A DNA stretch of 64,000 bases from positions 1-64,000 of the forward strand of contig CAJJBH010000037.1 of NCBI GenBank assembly GCA_905182355.1, written 5' to 3'. The notes below the pieces were generated by a model. The model was not told the origin of the DNA and did not search any database. It saw only the letters and a program-made list of their open reading frames with translations. Position numbers and translations under genes: made by a program. This DNA comes from an uncultured Paracoccaceae bacterium. Lineage in GTDB: Bacteria > Pseudomonadota > Alphaproteobacteria > Rhodobacterales > Rhodobacteraceae. The first letter of the stretch is position 1. Each line of letters begins with the position of its first letter. Positions 63,952 to 64,000 of the stretch are shown here, in pieces.

Positions 63952-64000
63952 TAGGCAGCTTTCTCTTTCGCTGTGGGGCCCTCGTTGTGGCTCCAGAAAT
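63951..64000 (-). CDS. mgsA: N-methylglutamate synthase subunit A, C-terminal end (cut by right edge)
   Basis: Only about 16 codons are inside the window: FWSHNEGPTAKEKAA then the TAA stop at 63953-63951. This tail agrees with what I recall of the glutamine-amidotransferase-type subunit (GlxB/MgsA) in this gene order, and the stop overlaps the mgsB start. The body of the gene lies beyond the right edge. Confidence 0.7.
   Translation of the reverse strand, partial: FWSHNEGPTAKEKAA

Noticed and set aside
1..64000. Mobile elements, CRISPR arrays, prophage, tRNA or rRNA genes
   Set aside because: I looked for transposase frames, repeat-spacer periodicity, and cloverleaf or rRNA sequences by eye and found none.

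Overview
The window looks like a chromosomal segment of a marine alphaproteobacterium of the Rhodobacteraceae (Roseobacter group). This rests on gene content rather than any phylogenetic marker computation: CarD next to FdxA and a Suv3-like helicase, the YcjX/YcjF pair, CobS/CobT, hydantoinase and TRAP operons, and a GmaS/MgsABC methylated-amine cluster. Genes are dense, many junctions overlap by 1-4 bases (ATGA, TAATG, TGATG), and I see no rRNA, tRNA, insertion sequence, prophage or CRISPR array.

Layout. 1-5032 (+): tail of a LysR regulator, then a tightly coupled operon of aldehyde dehydrogenase, an atypical M19 'dipeptidase', a 549-residue protein I do not recognise and a DUF3726-like protein. 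5041-14696: truA (-), then ycjX, a GNAT acetyltransferase, ycjF, a DUF2339 membrane protein and ileS (+). 14804-21523: a VanA-type Rieske oxygenase, a frameshifted membrane-anchored M19 dipeptidase, a DksA/TraR-type zinc protein, PepF, an alpha/beta hydrolase, an SCP2 protein and a TPR protein. 21549-27972: Suv3-like helicase, S4 protein, FdxA, CarD, then divergent cobS and cobT. 28004-34505 (-): Kef-type antiporter, Lrp regulator, an 822-residue GspL/GspC-like protein and metY with a structured leader. 34601-37163: a zone of gene decay with remnants of a glycosyltransferase-like gene and a ferric-reductase-like membrane operon. 37621-44511 (-): LysR, HyuA, HyuB, an FAD oxidoreductase and an NAD-dependent epimerase/dehydratase. 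44686-48114 (+): a complete SitABCD-type Mn/Zn ABC importer. 48142-51840 (-): an Fe/2OG-type hydroxylase, threonine aldolase, an MmgE/PrpD protein and a GST. 51957-55569 (-): a broken DUF1045 gene, adenylate kinase and acetyl-CoA synthetase. 56133-59262 (+): a DctPQM TRAP transporter. 59268-64000 (-): an EamA exporter and the gmaS-mgsCBA cluster, which runs off the right edge.

Most of the window is nutrient handling: uptake of organic acids and metals, breakdown of hydantoin-like or amino-acid-derived compounds, nitrogen capture from methylamine through gamma-glutamylmethylamide and N-methylglutamate, and acetate activation with a nearby adenylate kinase to recycle AMP. Several reading frames are broken. 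The ferric-reductase-like zone has multiple independent stops and looks like true decay, while the single-base breaks in the second dipeptidase and the DUF1045 gene could also be sequencing errors in short base runs.

The best candidates for something undescribed are the ALDH/M19-like/unknown/DUF3726 operon at the left edge, the hydroxylase-threonine aldolase-PrpD operon near 50 kb, the 822-residue GspL/GspC-like protein with a CRP-type palindrome upstream, and the metY leader.
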